DNA from: UBA3478 sp965662045
GTDB taxonomy: Bacteria; Bacteroidota; Bacteroidia; Flavobacteriales; Flavobacteriaceae
Direction: 5' to 3'
Length of the DNA stretch: 64,000 nt
Assembly: GCA_965662045.1 (NCBI GenBank)
Contig: CBFIGE010000011.1
Location: forward strand, 1-64,000
A model generated the notes under the pieces. The model searched no databases. It was not told the DNA's origin and saw nothing but the letters and a program-made list of their open reading frames with translations. Shown piece after piece: positions 1 through 9,477 of this stretch; position 1 is the first letter of the stretch, and each line of letters opens with the position of its first letter. The position numbers and the translations under genes were made by a program.

Positions 1-1
1 G

Positions 2-670
2 CACCGCTATCTAGGTGTCTTTTTGGGTATACAATTTTTATTGTGGACCATTAGTGGTCTGTATTTCAGCTGGACTGATATCGACGAAATTCACGGAGAT
101 CATTTCAGAAATCTCAATTATCAGCCAAAATCGTTTGAGAATATAATCGGTTTATCGGCTATTGAATTGGATGAAGAAATCTACCAACTCGAATTAAAAG
201 AAATTGCAGGAAACCCGTATTTCTGGATTAATGACAAGCATCTAATCAACGCTTATGATGGAAGTCAGAAAATGGGTGTTGATCAGCAAGAAGCCTTAGC
301 GGTTGCCAAAAATCAAATGGCTACCGATCTTCAAGTGATTGCAGTTGAATTGATTAACGAAACAGATGCTCATCACGAGTACAGAGGACGGCGACTACCG
401 GCCTATGTCATTTCATACGATTCAGCAGAAGAAATAAAGGCTTACGTCTCTGTGGCGGATGGCTCTTTTCAAACCGTTAGACACCGCGATTGGAGATGGT
501 TTGACTTTTTATGGATGACACATACCATGGACTATGAAGGAAGAGATGACTTCAATACCACAGTACTCAGAGCATTCTCACTGTTGGGATTAATTACAGT
601 GATGAGCGGATTTAGTTTGTGGTTTACCTCATCGCCTTCTATTCGCAAAATTTTTGATCGAAAAAAATAA
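2..670 (+). CDS. PepSY-associated membrane protein, 5' truncated by window edge
   Basis: The reading frame is open from base 2, so the gene starts before the window; 222 residues are visible. A TTG at base 23 could pass for a start but lies inside a hydrophobic segment that continues upstream, so it is not the true start. The visible part holds a transmembrane helix (VFLGIQFLLWTISGLYF), a PepSY-like periplasmic region with a FWINDKHLINAYDG stretch, and a last helix near the C-terminus (LRAFSLLGLITVMSGFSLWF). PepSY_TM proteins of this shape are inner-membrane proteins often found near metal transport or reduction genes. It lies 6 bases before a metal-efflux adaptor, so the two are probably co-transcribed. 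The exact function is unknown. Confidence 0.8.
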   Translation, partial: HRYLGVFLGIQFLLWTISGLYFSWTDIDEIHGDHFRNLNYQPKSFENIIGLSAIELDEEIYQLELKEIAGNPYFWINDKHLINAYDGSQKMGVDQQEALAVAKNQMATDLQVIAVELINETDAHHEYRGRRLPAYVISYDSAEEIKAYVSVADGSFQTVRHRDWRWFDFLWMTHTMDYEGRDDFNTTVLRAFSLLGLITVMSGFSLWFTSSPSIRKIFDRKK

Positions 671-676
671 CGCATT

Positions 677-2371
677 ATGAAAAATAAAAATCTTTTTATT
701 GCAATCGGTTCGGTAATTATCGGCTTAGGTATCGGTTATTTGTTGGCAGTCAATAGCAGTGAAGACTCAAGCACAGATCACGTTCACCATTCACAAGAGG
801 CCTCTTGGACCTGCTCAATGCATCCTCAAATTATGGCCACTGAAGCTGGTAGCTGTCCGATATGCGGCATGGAGCTTATCAAAGCCGATATTGACGGAGC
901 AATAAGCAACACTCAAATCAAGTTGACTGAAAACGCCATGCAGTTGGCCGACATTCAAACTCATGTAGTACGTTCGACCAATCCTAAAAACGAAAAAGAA
1001 GTTTTAGAACTCTCTGGAAGTATTGAAATCAATTTGAAAAACAAGCTGACGCAAGCGGCTCACATTGATGCTCGCATCGAGCAGATTTATATCAATACCT
1101 TGGGAGAACGCGTTGTTAAAAATCAAAAATTAGCCAGCCTATACGCTCCTGAATTGATTGCGGCTCAGCAAGAATTGCTCACTGCTTCAAGTCTTAAAGA
1201 GCAACAACCTGAGTTGTACAATGCGGTACGAACAAAATTAAAAAATTGGAAGTTGAGTGATGCTCAAATCAATGCCATAGAATCTTCTCAAACGCTGATA
1301 GAAACCTTTACTGTTTATGCTGATGTCAGTGGTATTGTTACAAAAATCAATGCCAAAACTGGAGATTACGTCAAAAAAGGGCAATCTTTATTTGAAGTCT
1401 CAGACTTGGGCACTGTATGGGCGGTTTTTGATGCTTATGAAAACCAAGTAGCCGCTTTTGAACTCGGTCAGAATATAGAGGTCAAAACACAGGCTTTTCC
1501 CCGTGAGACTTTTATGGCCAGGGTAAGTTTTATCGATCCCATATTTGATCAGCAGAGTCGAACCCTTGAAGTACGTGCGGAAATTCGCAACATCAATGGA
1601 ATGCTCAAACCAGGAATGTTTGCTATGGCGGCTATTGAGGGAATAACTGAAGTTACTGCTGCACTTAAAATACCAGAATCTGCAGTGTTATGGACCGGAA
1701 AGCGCTCTATTGTCTACGTAAAACCCAGTGAAGAACCCGTATTTGAGCTGAGAGAAATCATAATTGGAACGCTAAATAATGGACAATACGAGGTTTATGA
1801 AGGGCTGCGTTTGGGAGAAGAAATTGTAAGTAATGGCGCATTTACCGTGGATGCTGCAGCTCAGCTTCAAGCCAAGCCATCTATGATGAGTTTAAAAGAA
1901 GAAACGATAGGTCAACGAATTGATTTAAGTGACGGGCTTAATGAAGATTTCAATCCTTTCTTTGATGCTTATTTTGATTTAAAGGATGCGCTAGTCGCTT
2001 CCAATAGAGATTTGGCACAAGATGTAGCGGACAGAGCCCAAAACACCATACAAAAAGCAATTAGACAGCAAGGCTTAGATAAGGAGAGCAAAGTCTATTT
2101 TGAAGGTTTGAGCGAACGATTAGCACAGATAAAATCCCAAGCTGATTTAGAAAAGCAACGCGATGTATTTCGCTTAGTTTCTGAGGAGGTAATTTCTCTC
2201 GCTAAAGGAATTAAAGATGCAGGGGCTAACTATTACGTGCAGTACTGTCCAATGGCAAACAATAACAAGGGAGCAAATTGGCTCAGTACAGAGCGATTAA
2301 TAGCCAATCCATATTACGGAGATATTATGCTCAGATGCGGAAAAGTGACTGACAGTATTGTAGCCGACTAG
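677..2371 (+). CDS. Efflux RND periplasmic adaptor, CusB-like, with heavy-metal-binding and DUF3347 domains
   Basis: A 564-residue membrane-fusion protein of a heavy-metal (Cu/Ag-type) RND efflux pump, anchored by an N-terminal helix (residues about 5-26). Next comes a His-rich stretch and a heavy-metal-binding domain, about residues 46-67, with the pattern C-S-M-H-P-x13-C-P-I-C-G-M. The lipoyl/barrel-sandwich and beta-barrel domains of HlyD_D23/CusB type follow (about 125-400). The C-terminal 130 residues match DUF3347, including YCPMANNNKGANWLS and a later C-G-K-V, which is thought to bind copper. It would link an inner-membrane RND pump to an outer-membrane factor. Neither the pump nor a TolC-like gene is in the window; they would be expected upstream. 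The metal specificity is inferred from the family. Confidence 0.9.
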   Translation: MKNKNLFIAIGSVIIGLGIGYLLAVNSSEDSSTDHVHHSQEASWTCSMHPQIMATEAGSCPICGMELIKADIDGAISNTQIKLTENAMQLADIQTHVVRSTNPKNEKEVLELSGSIEINLKNKLTQAAHIDARIEQIYINTLGERVVKNQKLASLYAPELIAAQQELLTASSLKEQQPELYNAVRTKLKNWKLSDAQINAIESSQTLIETFTVYADVSGIVTKINAKTGDYVKKGQSLFEVSDLGTVWAVFDAYENQVAAFELGQNIEVKTQAFPRETFMARVSFIDPIFDQQSRTLEVRAEIRNINGMLKPGMFAMAAIEGITEVTAALKIPESAVLWTGKRSIVYVKPSEEPVFELREIIIGTLNNGQYEVYEGLRLGEEIVSNGAFTVDAAAQLQAKPSMMSLKEETIGQRIDLSDGLNEDFNPFFDAYFDLKDALVASNRDLAQDVADRAQNTIQKAIRQQGLDKESKVYFEGLSERLAQIKSQADLEKQRDVFRLVSEEVISLAKGIKDAGANYYVQYCPMANNNKGANWLSTERLIANPYYGDIMLRCGKVTDSIVAD

Positions 2372-2381
2372 CCTTAAACGA

Positions 2382-2792
2382 CTAATTGCCTTGCCTTAAT
2401 CTTTTACTGTAAAAAATCAAAAACAAAGCGACTCCTAAAATAAAAAGGGATCCTATTGAATTTTGAGAAGTAAGCTCTAGGTCTTTTTGAATATAGAAAC
2501 TGTAGATATTCTGTCCGATAACGCAAACAGCTGAGAATACAAAAACCGGATGCGACCAGGCTTTACGCATTAAAAGTCCAATACTTGCAATGCTTGCCGA
2601 AAACACGGCCAAAGCAAAGGCTGCTGTTACCCATGCGGGTTCATTGCTGATATAGCGCTGCATTGGTTCATCTAAGCTGTTAAAGGTTTCGGCAGACATA
2701 TAAGCCATGCCTAAATACTGAAAAACACCAATTAAATTCCAAATAAGGGCAATTGATGCGATAACATAAAATGATTTTGGTTGTTGGTTCAT
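2382..2792 (-). CDS. Small four-helix membrane protein of unknown function
   Basis: A 136-residue protein with four hydrophobic segments (about residues 8-28, 54-74, 79-98 and 108-128) and a basic C-terminus (SKRLRQGN). It starts at an ATG and ends 10 bases from the stop of the convergent efflux adaptor. Relatives in flavobacteria are often labelled hypothetical or, without support, sugar transporter. I see no catalytic motif. No operon partner is evident, because it is transcribed alone away from the upstream region of the TonB-dependent receptor. Confidence 0.65.
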   Translation of the reverse strand: MNQQPKSFYVIASIALIWNLIGVFQYLGMAYMSAETFNSLDEPMQRYISNEPAWVTAAFALAVFSASIASIGLLMRKAWSHPVFVFSAVCVIGQNIYSFYIQKDLELTSQNSIGSLFILGVALFLIFYSKRLRQGN

Positions 2793-2935
2793 AGACTAAA
2801 TTTAATTGTTCAAATGCTTTCGTCAATTTATATCATTTTTTTAATTGAAATGCCTCTAATACTATTTTTCTGAAACTAAATAATTCACTATTTCTTATCT
2901 TAAATGCAACTAAGTTGTATTGAAATGTGATTTCC

Positions 2936-2967
2936 TTTGCCTTTTCCGAAGAATTGAGATAGTTTCG
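2936..2967 (+). promoter_or_regulatory. Probable Bacteroidota promoter of the TonB-dependent receptor
   Basis: TTTG at 2936-2939 (the -33 element) and TAGTTTCG at 2960-2967 (one mismatch to the -7 consensus TAnnTTTG) are separated by 20 bases, within the usual 17-23. The predicted start of transcription is about 15-20 bases before the ATG at 2990. This is a pattern match only. Confidence 0.45.
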
Positions 2968-2989
2968 CGTTTGATGTCGATATAAATCG

Positions 2990-5401
2990 ATGATTAGTAA
3001 ATCTTTTAAACCAATGTTTAAAAAAAACCCGAGTGCTAAGGCTCCAAAACTGTTTTATTGTCTTTCGCTTTTGTGTATAAGTATAAACTTGAACGCTCAG
3101 AATCTAAAGACATTAATTTCTGGAAAAGTCCAATCAGGAAATAGACCCGTACCTTTTGCAAGCATTTTTATACAGAATAGCCCAAGTGGCACAACCTCTG
3201 ATGCAGATGGAAATTACATCCTTGAAGTACCAGATGGAGAGTTTACTGTAGTAGTGCAATCTCAAGGGTTTAGAACTTGGGAAGAAAAAGTATCCATAAC
3301 CCCCTTATCAACCCTAACCATAAATTTCAATTTGCTAGAAGATGCTCTTGGACTGGAAGAAGTTGTAGTCAGTGCCACAAGAAATAGAGTTGAACGAAAA
3401 GTAACTCCTGTTGTAGTGTCTTCAATAAAGCCTAGATTATTGACAGCGACACAATCGCTAAGTTTAGCAGACGGGTTGAACTTTGCTCCTGGAGTACGAG
3501 TAGAAACTAATTGTCAAAATTGTGGATTTACACAAGTACGATTAAATGGATTAGATGGAAGCTATTCCCAGATTTTATTAAATAGTCGCCCAGTTTTTAC
3601 CTCCTTACTCGGCGTTTATGGATTAGAACAAATACCAACGAATATTATTGAAAGGATTGAAGTTGTACGTGGTGGTGGTTCTGCGCTATTTGGATCTAAT
3701 GCCATAGCGGGAACTGTCAATATTATTACAAAAGACCCCATTTTAAATACGTGGGAAATAGGATCTAATCTAGCCATTACCAAAAACGATGCCCAAGACA
3801 AGAATTTAACATTCAATTCATCCTCGGTTGCGGATGATCTCAATAGTGGTGTTACTATTTTTGCTACCTCCCGTTCTAGAGATGCTTATGACGCAAATAA
3901 TGATGGCTTCACAGAAATCACTGAACTGCGAAACAAAACCCTAGGTGCTAAAGCTTTTTTACGACCGAATGATAAATCTAGAGTTGCAATTAACTTAAAC
4001 GTTATTAACGAATACAGAAGGGGAGGTGATCGCCTAGATTTAGCACCCCAATTCACAGATGTTACAGAAGAACTTAATCACGATACTTTTCTCGGAGGTG
4101 CTCAATATGAAGTTTATAATTCAGAACGAACGGAAAAACTCCAGTGGTATACTTCTGCATCATTCACCGATAGAGATAGTTACTACGGAGGCCTTGGTGG
4201 TGAAAGAACTCGACAAGACAGTATTACTGCGAACAACGCATATGGATTTACAAAAGATTTGGCCTGGGTAAACGGAGTACAGTTTACTAAAAACTTTAAA
4301 AATAACGACGTTTTGACGGCGGGCACTGAATATAACCTAACAAGGACTGAGGATGAAATAAAGGGTTACAACCGTTTAGTAGATCAAAGCGTAAATTCAT
4401 TAGGCACATACATTCAATATGAATGGAAACCTACTGAAAGTTTTACGGCTCTTGTAGGAACTCGTTACGATAATATTAAAATTGACGGAAACTATAGAAT
4501 TGGTAATATCACAAGAAAAAACGACGTCAAGCAAACAGCATTTTCTCCGAGAATAACTTTGTCCTATGCTGTAAACAACGACTGGCGTTTTAGAGCAGGA
4601 TTTGCTCGAGGCTTTAGAGCACCTCAAGCCTTTAATGAGGACTTACATATTTCTAGCGTATCTGGTGAACAGCAATTCGTAATTCTATCTGAAGATTTAA
4701 AGGCTGAATTTTCAAATGCATTTACAAGCTCTGTAAATTTTGCTAAAACAGTAGACCTTCTGCAAATTGATTTTCTCTTAGAGGGTTTTTACACGGCTAT
4801 TCAAGACCCTTTTACAACAATAGGTACAGGGGTAATTGCCGAAACGGGCTCCCTATTGAACGAAGTAAGAAATGGTGAGAATGTAGCTGTTTATGGTTCG
4901 AATTTTGAATTTGGTTTATCTCCTGATCCACGATGGCGATTTCAACTTGGAGGTACTATTCAAGGTACAGAATACAAGGAACCTCAAGTATTATTTGAAA
5001 ATAACGGAACATCTGGTGAAGGTGATATCCTCATAGACGAATTTGTAAGAGTCCCCAACTTATATGGTTATTTAAGTGCAAGTTGGATTCCAAATGAACG
5101 TTTCAATTTAGATCTAACTGGAACCTATACTGGAGAAATGACCGTGCCTTTTGTAATAAGCGATACAGGATTTTTGAGATTGAATAAAACACCTTCATTT
5201 TTTGATTTAAACATCAAACTTGAGCACCATTTCGACTTTACTGATGAATTTATGTGTACATTAACCGGAGGTGTCAAAAATATATTTGATAGCTACCAAA
5301 ATGATTTTGATACTGGTGCAGGTAGAGACTCTGATTACATTTACGGGCCTAACCTTCCGAGGACTTTTTTTATCGGTTTAAAATTTGGCAAATTTCATTA
5401 G
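2990..5401 (+). CDS. TonB-dependent outer-membrane receptor with CarboxypepD-reg domain and CxxC in plug
   Basis: An 803-residue outer-membrane active transporter. After a signal peptide ending near NLNAQ (around residue 37) comes a carboxypeptidase-regulatory-like domain (about 40-115), a plug (about 130-250, with VEVVRGGGSALFGSNAIAGTVNII) and a beta-barrel to the C-terminus, which ends in an aromatic-rich strand (FFIGLKFGKFH). The ATG at 3014 is an alternative start that gives a more ordinary signal peptide. In the plug, C175 and C178 form an NCQNCG motif, unusual for a classical siderophore receptor. The substrate is unknown. The neighbouring metal-efflux adaptor and secreted thioredoxin-like gene make a metal or metal-chelate plausible, but that is inference. 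Confidence 0.9.
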   Translation: MISKSFKPMFKKNPSAKAPKLFYCLSLLCISINLNAQNLKTLISGKVQSGNRPVPFASIFIQNSPSGTTSDADGNYILEVPDGEFTVVVQSQGFRTWEEKVSITPLSTLTINFNLLEDALGLEEVVVSATRNRVERKVTPVVVSSIKPRLLTATQSLSLADGLNFAPGVRVETNCQNCGFTQVRLNGLDGSYSQILLNSRPVFTSLLGVYGLEQIPTNIIERIEVVRGGGSALFGSNAIAGTVNIITKDPILNTWEIGSNLAITKNDAQDKNLTFNSSSVADDLNSGVTIFATSRSRDAYDANNDGFTEITELRNKTLGAKAFLRPNDKSRVAINLNVINEYRRGGDRLDLAPQFTDVTEELNHDTFLGGAQYEVYNSERTEKLQWYTSASFTDRDSYYGGLGGERTRQDSITANNAYGFTKDLAWVNGVQFTKNFKNNDVLTAGTEYNLTRTEDEIKGYNRLVDQSVNSLGTYIQYEWKPTESFTALVGTRYDNIKIDGNYRIGNITRKNDVKQTAFSPRITLSYAVNNDWRFRAGFARGFRAPQAFNEDLHISSVSGEQQFVILSEDLKAEFSNAFTSSVNFAKTVDLLQIDFLLEGFYTAIQDPFTTIGTGVIAETGSLLNEVRNGENVAVYGSNFEFGLSPDPRWRFQLGGTIQGTEYKEPQVLFENNGTSGEGDILIDEFVRVPNLYGYLSASWIPNERFNLDLTGTYTGEMTVPFVISDTGFLRLNKTPSFFDLNIKLEHHFDFTDEFMCTLTGGVKNIFDSYQNDFDTGAGRDSDYIYGPNLPRTFFIGLKFGKFH

Positions 5402-5445
5402 TTTATCAACCTTTTTATATTCGTATAGTTGAAATAACTAAAGAT

Positions 5446-5958
5446 ATGTGTGTATCTATTAACAGCATCTTTAAAAAAAAAATTAGAACAGTACTAGTAT
5501 GCCTTTTAATGGTATTGACGACTTCTAATTCGATGGCACAAGAAAAAAATAGTATTCGATGGCTGACTTTTGAACAATTAGACGATTCGTTGTCAATCAA
5601 ACCAAAAAAAATCTTTATCGATTTCTACGCGGATTGGTGTGATTATTGTAAAAAAATGGATCAGGTTGCATTTCGCGATACGGCTATTGTATCTGAGCTA
5701 AACAATCAATTCTATGCAGTAAAAATGAATGCCGAGAGCAAAGACAGTTTATACTTTGGAAATCAAGTCTACATCAATCAAGAAGTTGGAAAAAAACGAA
5801 ACCCTACACACCAAATGGCCTTAATTTTGGCTTCAAGGGAAAATCAACCTTTTTCGTTACCCGCTATTGTTATCCTAAATGAAAGATTTGAGGTTGAAAG
5901 AAGGTTTTTTGAGTATTTATCGCCAAAAAAATTAATTCGAATACTCAACGAGAATTAG
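5446..5958 (+). CDS. Exported thioredoxin-fold protein
   Basis: 170 residues. A signal peptide (about residues 1-31, ending SNSMAQ) leads into a thioredoxin-like domain with the active site W-C65-D-Y-C68-K in the context FYADWCDYCKKM. The cis-proline region is less typical: LPAIVIL near residue 144 fits. This resembles DUF255/thioredoxin_7-type proteins and DsbD C-terminal domains, which reduce disulfides in the periplasm. It lies 44 bases after the CxxC-plug TonB receptor on the same strand, so the two may form one transcription unit. The partner protein is unknown. Confidence 0.8.
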   Translation: MCVSINSIFKKKIRTVLVCLLMVLTTSNSMAQEKNSIRWLTFEQLDDSLSIKPKKIFIDFYADWCDYCKKMDQVAFRDTAIVSELNNQFYAVKMNAESKDSLYFGNQVYINQEVGKKRNPTHQMALILASRENQPFSLPAIVILNERFEVERRFFEYLSPKKLIRILNEN

Positions 5959-6021
5959 GTATTGTCAACATGAGAAATACTGTTAAAACTTATACCAGCT
6001 AGTAATTGAAACACCTAAATT

Positions 6022-8199
6022 TTACAGCTTAAGTTTAAAGCCCCCGTTTACCACGAATCCATCGACTGGAGCGTAGATATCAAGAAACTGTGGGCTTGTA
6101 ATGTTTCCACTGTAAATTGCTCCAAACCTTGTTTGGCGAGTATCTAAAAAGTTTTCAAAATTTAAAAAAACTGAAAATTTATCTCCTAATTTTTTTTCGC
6201 TCATCAGACCTACAATCCAAAATGACTGACCTACATCGCCATTACTTAATTGTTGAGGACTGTAATAATAGGCTTCAAGACCAACCCAAAGATTTTCTTC
6301 TTTTTCAAACATTAAGACATTGTTTAAACGATGCTTAGCTACTAAAGGAAAATTTGAAACTAATCCGTTTTCATATTGCTTGACATCGGCTTTGGTAAAT
6401 CCTGTGAACAACTTAAAATCTCCGTACTTAATTTTTAAATTGACCTCTATACCTTGAGTATCGACATAACCTCCATTTTGCTGAAAAGAATAAAAGCCGT
6501 TATTACCTAGAATTAAAGTCATCGGGGCATTAATTTTTGTGTAAAAAAGAAGAGTATTTATTGACATGGATACTCCTGAAAACGGATTCCACCTATAGTT
6601 CAAATCAAAATTACCGCCTAGAGAACGTTCTAGGTCAGTATCACTTGTGTTTATGGGTAAAACGTTTACGAACTGAAGACGTTCAGCATCTTCTGTGAAA
6701 ACAGTTGGAGTTTTATAGCCTAATCCACCTCCCAATCTAATGGTCAATGCATTGGTTGGCTGATAAAGCAATGAAGTTCTAGGGAGTATAACAGTTCCGT
6801 AATCCGAGTGAAAATCGGTTCGAAGTCCTGTTTCAAGGGAAACACTTTTATCTAATTTCCAAAGGTTTTGAGCAAAGAATCCAACAATCTGATAGGATTG
6901 ATCTAAGGCTAAAACTTGATTATTTCCAGTATCATTGAAGTACTCTGTCCATAAATTTGCCCCGAGTATCCATTCAACACCTTTTTTTGTGGTCGTTAAA
7001 AAATTGAATTCGCTAAAAGAAGAACGTTGGTAACCAGTAAAGCTGAATTCTGGAATCTGTATGCTTCGATCGTAAAAATTAAAACTGTTTTTGATCTCCA
7101 ATCGACTGTGTTCAGTTAAATCTGAGTTCAGTTGAAATTGTGTTGAAATACGCTGAGTTTCATTAGATTCAAAATAGGGATTGACAACGTTATCACCTTT
7201 CGCATAGTCAATATTGCCCCCTAGTCGGTTTTCCCAAATAGTATTCATACCAAAGCGAAGTGTTGTTTTTGGGTTGAAATACCAAAATAATTTTGGGTTG
7301 AAAGTAAGTCGGTTGAATTCTGGTATAGCCGTCAATCCGATATTTGCCGGATCATAGGGTGTACCCAAATTGTAAGAAGCAAAGACAGTTGTGCCTACTT
7401 TATTGGTTTTGTTAGCGTAAAAACCACTCAAATCAAGACCAAGAGCAGAGGTTGTATTAAGCATAAAACTCAGTTCAGGTTCCTCCTCAGGGGTCTTAGA
7501 AATTAAATTGACCAAGCCAGAAATGGCTCCACCCCCGTATAATGTAGAACTCGATCCCTTGACAACTTCCACTTGTTTTAAGTCTAAAGGTGTAATTTGC
7601 ATGAGACTTAGACCACTGGCAAATCCTGAATACAGCGGAAAACCATCTCTGAGTAGCTGGGTGTATTTTCCATCTAAGCCTTGTATACGAATACTTGAAT
7701 TGTAACTGGTAGCAGATGTTTGTTGAGTTCGAATACCTGTACTCTCATTGAGAAGCATGCGAATATCACCAGGTTTCATATTTCCTTTTTCAGAAAGTTC
7801 TTCTCCTGCGATAACTTCTACTCTTGTTGGTACATCAGCTATTGTTCGACTACTCCTAGTAGAAACTAAAATAATCTCCTCCATTTCTTCTGTTTGAGAA
7901 TGGAGGTAAACAATCTTTTGCTGCAGTTCTTTACTAAGTTCAAAATTGAATGTATAGGCCTTCGAAACATATCCCACATGGCTTATGTTCAAGGAAAAAA
8001 CACCGCTGTCTAAGGAATCGAAATAAATCACACCTTGTTCGTTTGAAATCGCTCCTTTATTGATTTGCGCTATAAATGCAGTGACTCCGATCAATGGCTC
8101 ACTACTCAAAGTATCTTTTACTGTAATCTTAAGGGTGTTCTGTGCGATTACAGGAATTATACTGAGTATGAATGTAACAATGAATAATCGAAACCTCAT
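6022..8199 (-). CDS. TonB-dependent outer-membrane receptor
   Basis: A 725-residue receptor: signal peptide ending near IPVIAQ (about residue 19), a CarboxypepD-reg-like domain (about 20-95), a plug (about 115-235, with VEVVKGSSSTLYGGGAISGLVNLI) and a beta-barrel to the end. It is convergent with the thioredoxin-like gene and shares only about 60 bases of spacer. The plug sequence resembles heme, siderophore or metal receptors of the FepA/CirA class. The plug has no Cys pair, unlike the neighbouring receptor. The substrate cannot be read from the sequence. Confidence 0.9.
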   Translation of the reverse strand: MRFRLFIVTFILSIIPVIAQNTLKITVKDTLSSEPLIGVTAFIAQINKGAISNEQGVIYFDSLDSGVFSLNISHVGYVSKAYTFNFELSKELQQKIVYLHSQTEEMEEIILVSTRSSRTIADVPTRVEVIAGEELSEKGNMKPGDIRMLLNESTGIRTQQTSATSYNSSIRIQGLDGKYTQLLRDGFPLYSGFASGLSLMQITPLDLKQVEVVKGSSSTLYGGGAISGLVNLISKTPEEEPELSFMLNTTSALGLDLSGFYANKTNKVGTTVFASYNLGTPYDPANIGLTAIPEFNRLTFNPKLFWYFNPKTTLRFGMNTIWENRLGGNIDYAKGDNVVNPYFESNETQRISTQFQLNSDLTEHSRLEIKNSFNFYDRSIQIPEFSFTGYQRSSFSEFNFLTTTKKGVEWILGANLWTEYFNDTGNNQVLALDQSYQIVGFFAQNLWKLDKSVSLETGLRTDFHSDYGTVILPRTSLLYQPTNALTIRLGGGLGYKTPTVFTEDAERLQFVNVLPINTSDTDLERSLGGNFDLNYRWNPFSGVSMSINTLLFYTKINAPMTLILGNNGFYSFQQNGGYVDTQGIEVNLKIKYGDFKLFTGFTKADVKQYENGLVSNFPLVAKHRLNNVLMFEKEENLWVGLEAYYYSPQQLSNGDVGQSFWIVGLMSEKKLGDKFSVFLNFENFLDTRQTRFGAIYSGNITSPQFLDIYAPVDGFVVNGGFKLKL

Positions 8200-8280
8200 T
8201 TATATTTTATTTTAGCATTTTATGGATACCACAAAGTAAAGTATTTCAACTTATTAAATTTCAATACAAGTCATGGGATA

Positions 8281-8306
8281 AAAAAACCTCGCGATTTACG
8301 AGGTTT
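8281..8306 (-). terminator. Rho-independent terminator downstream of tRNA-Leu
   Basis: A perfect 8-bp stem (AAACCTCG at 8284-8291 with CGAGGTTT at 8299-8306) closes a 7-base loop. On the minus strand it runs into a T tract, and it sits about 8 bases past the 3' end of the tRNA. It is oriented to terminate the tRNA transcript. Confidence 0.75.
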
Positions 8307-8313
8307 AGGGCTG

Positions 8314-8395
8314 TACCTTGGGTGGGAATCGAACCCACACTTCCGAAGAAACTGGATTTTGAATCCAGCGCGTCTACCAATTCCGCCACCAAGGC
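8314..8395 (-). tRNA. tRNA-Leu(CAA)
   Basis: 82 bases on the minus strand. The acceptor arm GCCTTGG pairs with CCAAGGT (one G-U pair) and is followed by discriminator A. The D arm contains GGTAGACGCG. The anticodon stem CTGGA/TCCAG carries loop TTCAAAA with anticodon CAA (plus-strand 8359-8361). A class II variable arm is present, and the T arm has the GGTTCGATTCC pattern. CCA is not encoded, as is usual in this phylum for many tRNAs. It decodes UUG. Confidence 0.95.
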
Positions 8396-8487
8396 TAGGA
8401 GGTATAAAATTGGAGTGCAAAAGTAAACTTTTTCAATTTACAGCACACAAAAAAGGGTAAATTTCGCGGTTAAGACTAAAATTTAAT

Positions 8488-8495
8488 TAAATTTG
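8488..8495 (+). promoter_or_regulatory. Probable -7 promoter element of prs
   Basis: TAAATTTG matches TAnnTTTG exactly, 31 bases before the prs ATG. A TTTCG about 21 bases upstream could serve as a degenerate -33 element. The 328-base interval 8200-8526 otherwise holds only the tRNA-Leu gene and its terminator. Confidence 0.5.
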
Positions 8496-8526
8496 CGCTC
8501 CTTAGAATATACTGAGTATCACATAT

Positions 8527-9468
8527 ATGTCTTATCAAGTTCCAGAACCGAAAATTTTTGCCTGTAGACAAAGTCAAGTCTTAGGGGGAAAAATTGCACA
8601 ATCTTATGGCGCTAAACTCGGTAATGTCATTTTCTCAGAATATGCCGATGGAGAGTTTCAGCCGAGTTACGAAGAATCGATTCGCGGGGCAAGAATTTTT
8701 ATCATTGGATCAACCAATCCGAGTTCGAGAAACTTAATGGAAATGTTGCTGATGATTGATGCAGCTAAGAGAGCCTCAGCGAGACATATTACGGCAGTAA
8801 TGCCATATTTTGGTTGGGCTAGACAAGATCGAAAGGACAAGCCAAGAGTTCCAATTGCGGCCAAACTAGTCGCTAAAATGCTTGAATCTGCAGGTGCAAC
8901 ACGAATCATTACGATGGATTTGCACGCCGATCAGATTCAAGGTTTTTTCGAAAGGCCTGTGGATCATCTTTTTGCTTCAACCATATTTTTACCCTACTTG
9001 CGCAATCTAAATCTCGATAATCTCTGCATCGCATCTCCTGATATGGGAGGTTCAAAACGTGCGTACAGTTATTCAAAAGCACTGCAATCTGATGTAGTAA
9101 TCTGTTACAAACAAAGAGAAAAGGCCAATATCGTGACCCACATGGAACTTATTGGAGAAGTTGTAGGCAAGAATGTGGTTTTAGTTGATGACATGGTTGA
9201 TACAGCAGGAACCTTAACCAAGGCTGCTGACCTTATGATTGAACGAGGCGCCAAAAGTGTGCGTGCCATTACTACACATGGAATTTTATCGGGAAGTGCC
9301 TATGAGCGTATTGAGAACTCTGCACTTGAAGAATTGATTATTACTGATTCTATTTATAAAGAACATCAAAGTGACAAAATCAATGTATTGAGCTGTGCCA
9401 ATTTATTTGCAGATGTGATGCAACGGGTACACTCGAATACGTCGATATCATCAAAGTTTATTATTTAA
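8527..9468 (+). CDS. prs: Ribose-phosphate pyrophosphokinase
   Basis: 313 residues, the usual length for class I PRPP synthetase. It makes PRPP from ribose 5-phosphate and ATP, in the cytosol, for purine, pyrimidine, His and Trp synthesis. Visible hallmarks are the N-terminal region with FSEYADGEFQPSYEESIRG, the MPYFGWARQDRKDKPR loop, DLHADQIQGFF, and the PRPP-binding signature VVLVDDMVDTAGT (around residues 218-230). The ATG start lies 32 bases after a promoter-like element. It is followed after 9 bases by rplY, a pairing common in Bacteroidota. Confidence 0.97.
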   Translation: MSYQVPEPKIFACRQSQVLGGKIAQSYGAKLGNVIFSEYADGEFQPSYEESIRGARIFIIGSTNPSSRNLMEMLLMIDAAKRASARHITAVMPYFGWARQDRKDKPRVPIAAKLVAKMLESAGATRIITMDLHADQIQGFFERPVDHLFASTIFLPYLRNLNLDNLCIASPDMGGSKRAYSYSKALQSDVVICYKQREKANIVTHMELIGEVVGKNVVLVDDMVDTAGTLTKAADLMIERGAKSVRAITTHGILSGSAYERIENSALEELIITDSIYKEHQSDKINVLSCANLFADVMQRVHSNTSISSKFII

Positions 9469-9477
9469 TTTTTATAC

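Noticed and set aside
2793..2989. Possible gene in the 197-base gap before the TonB receptor.
   Set aside because: No convincing open frame is seen; only the receptor promoter fits.
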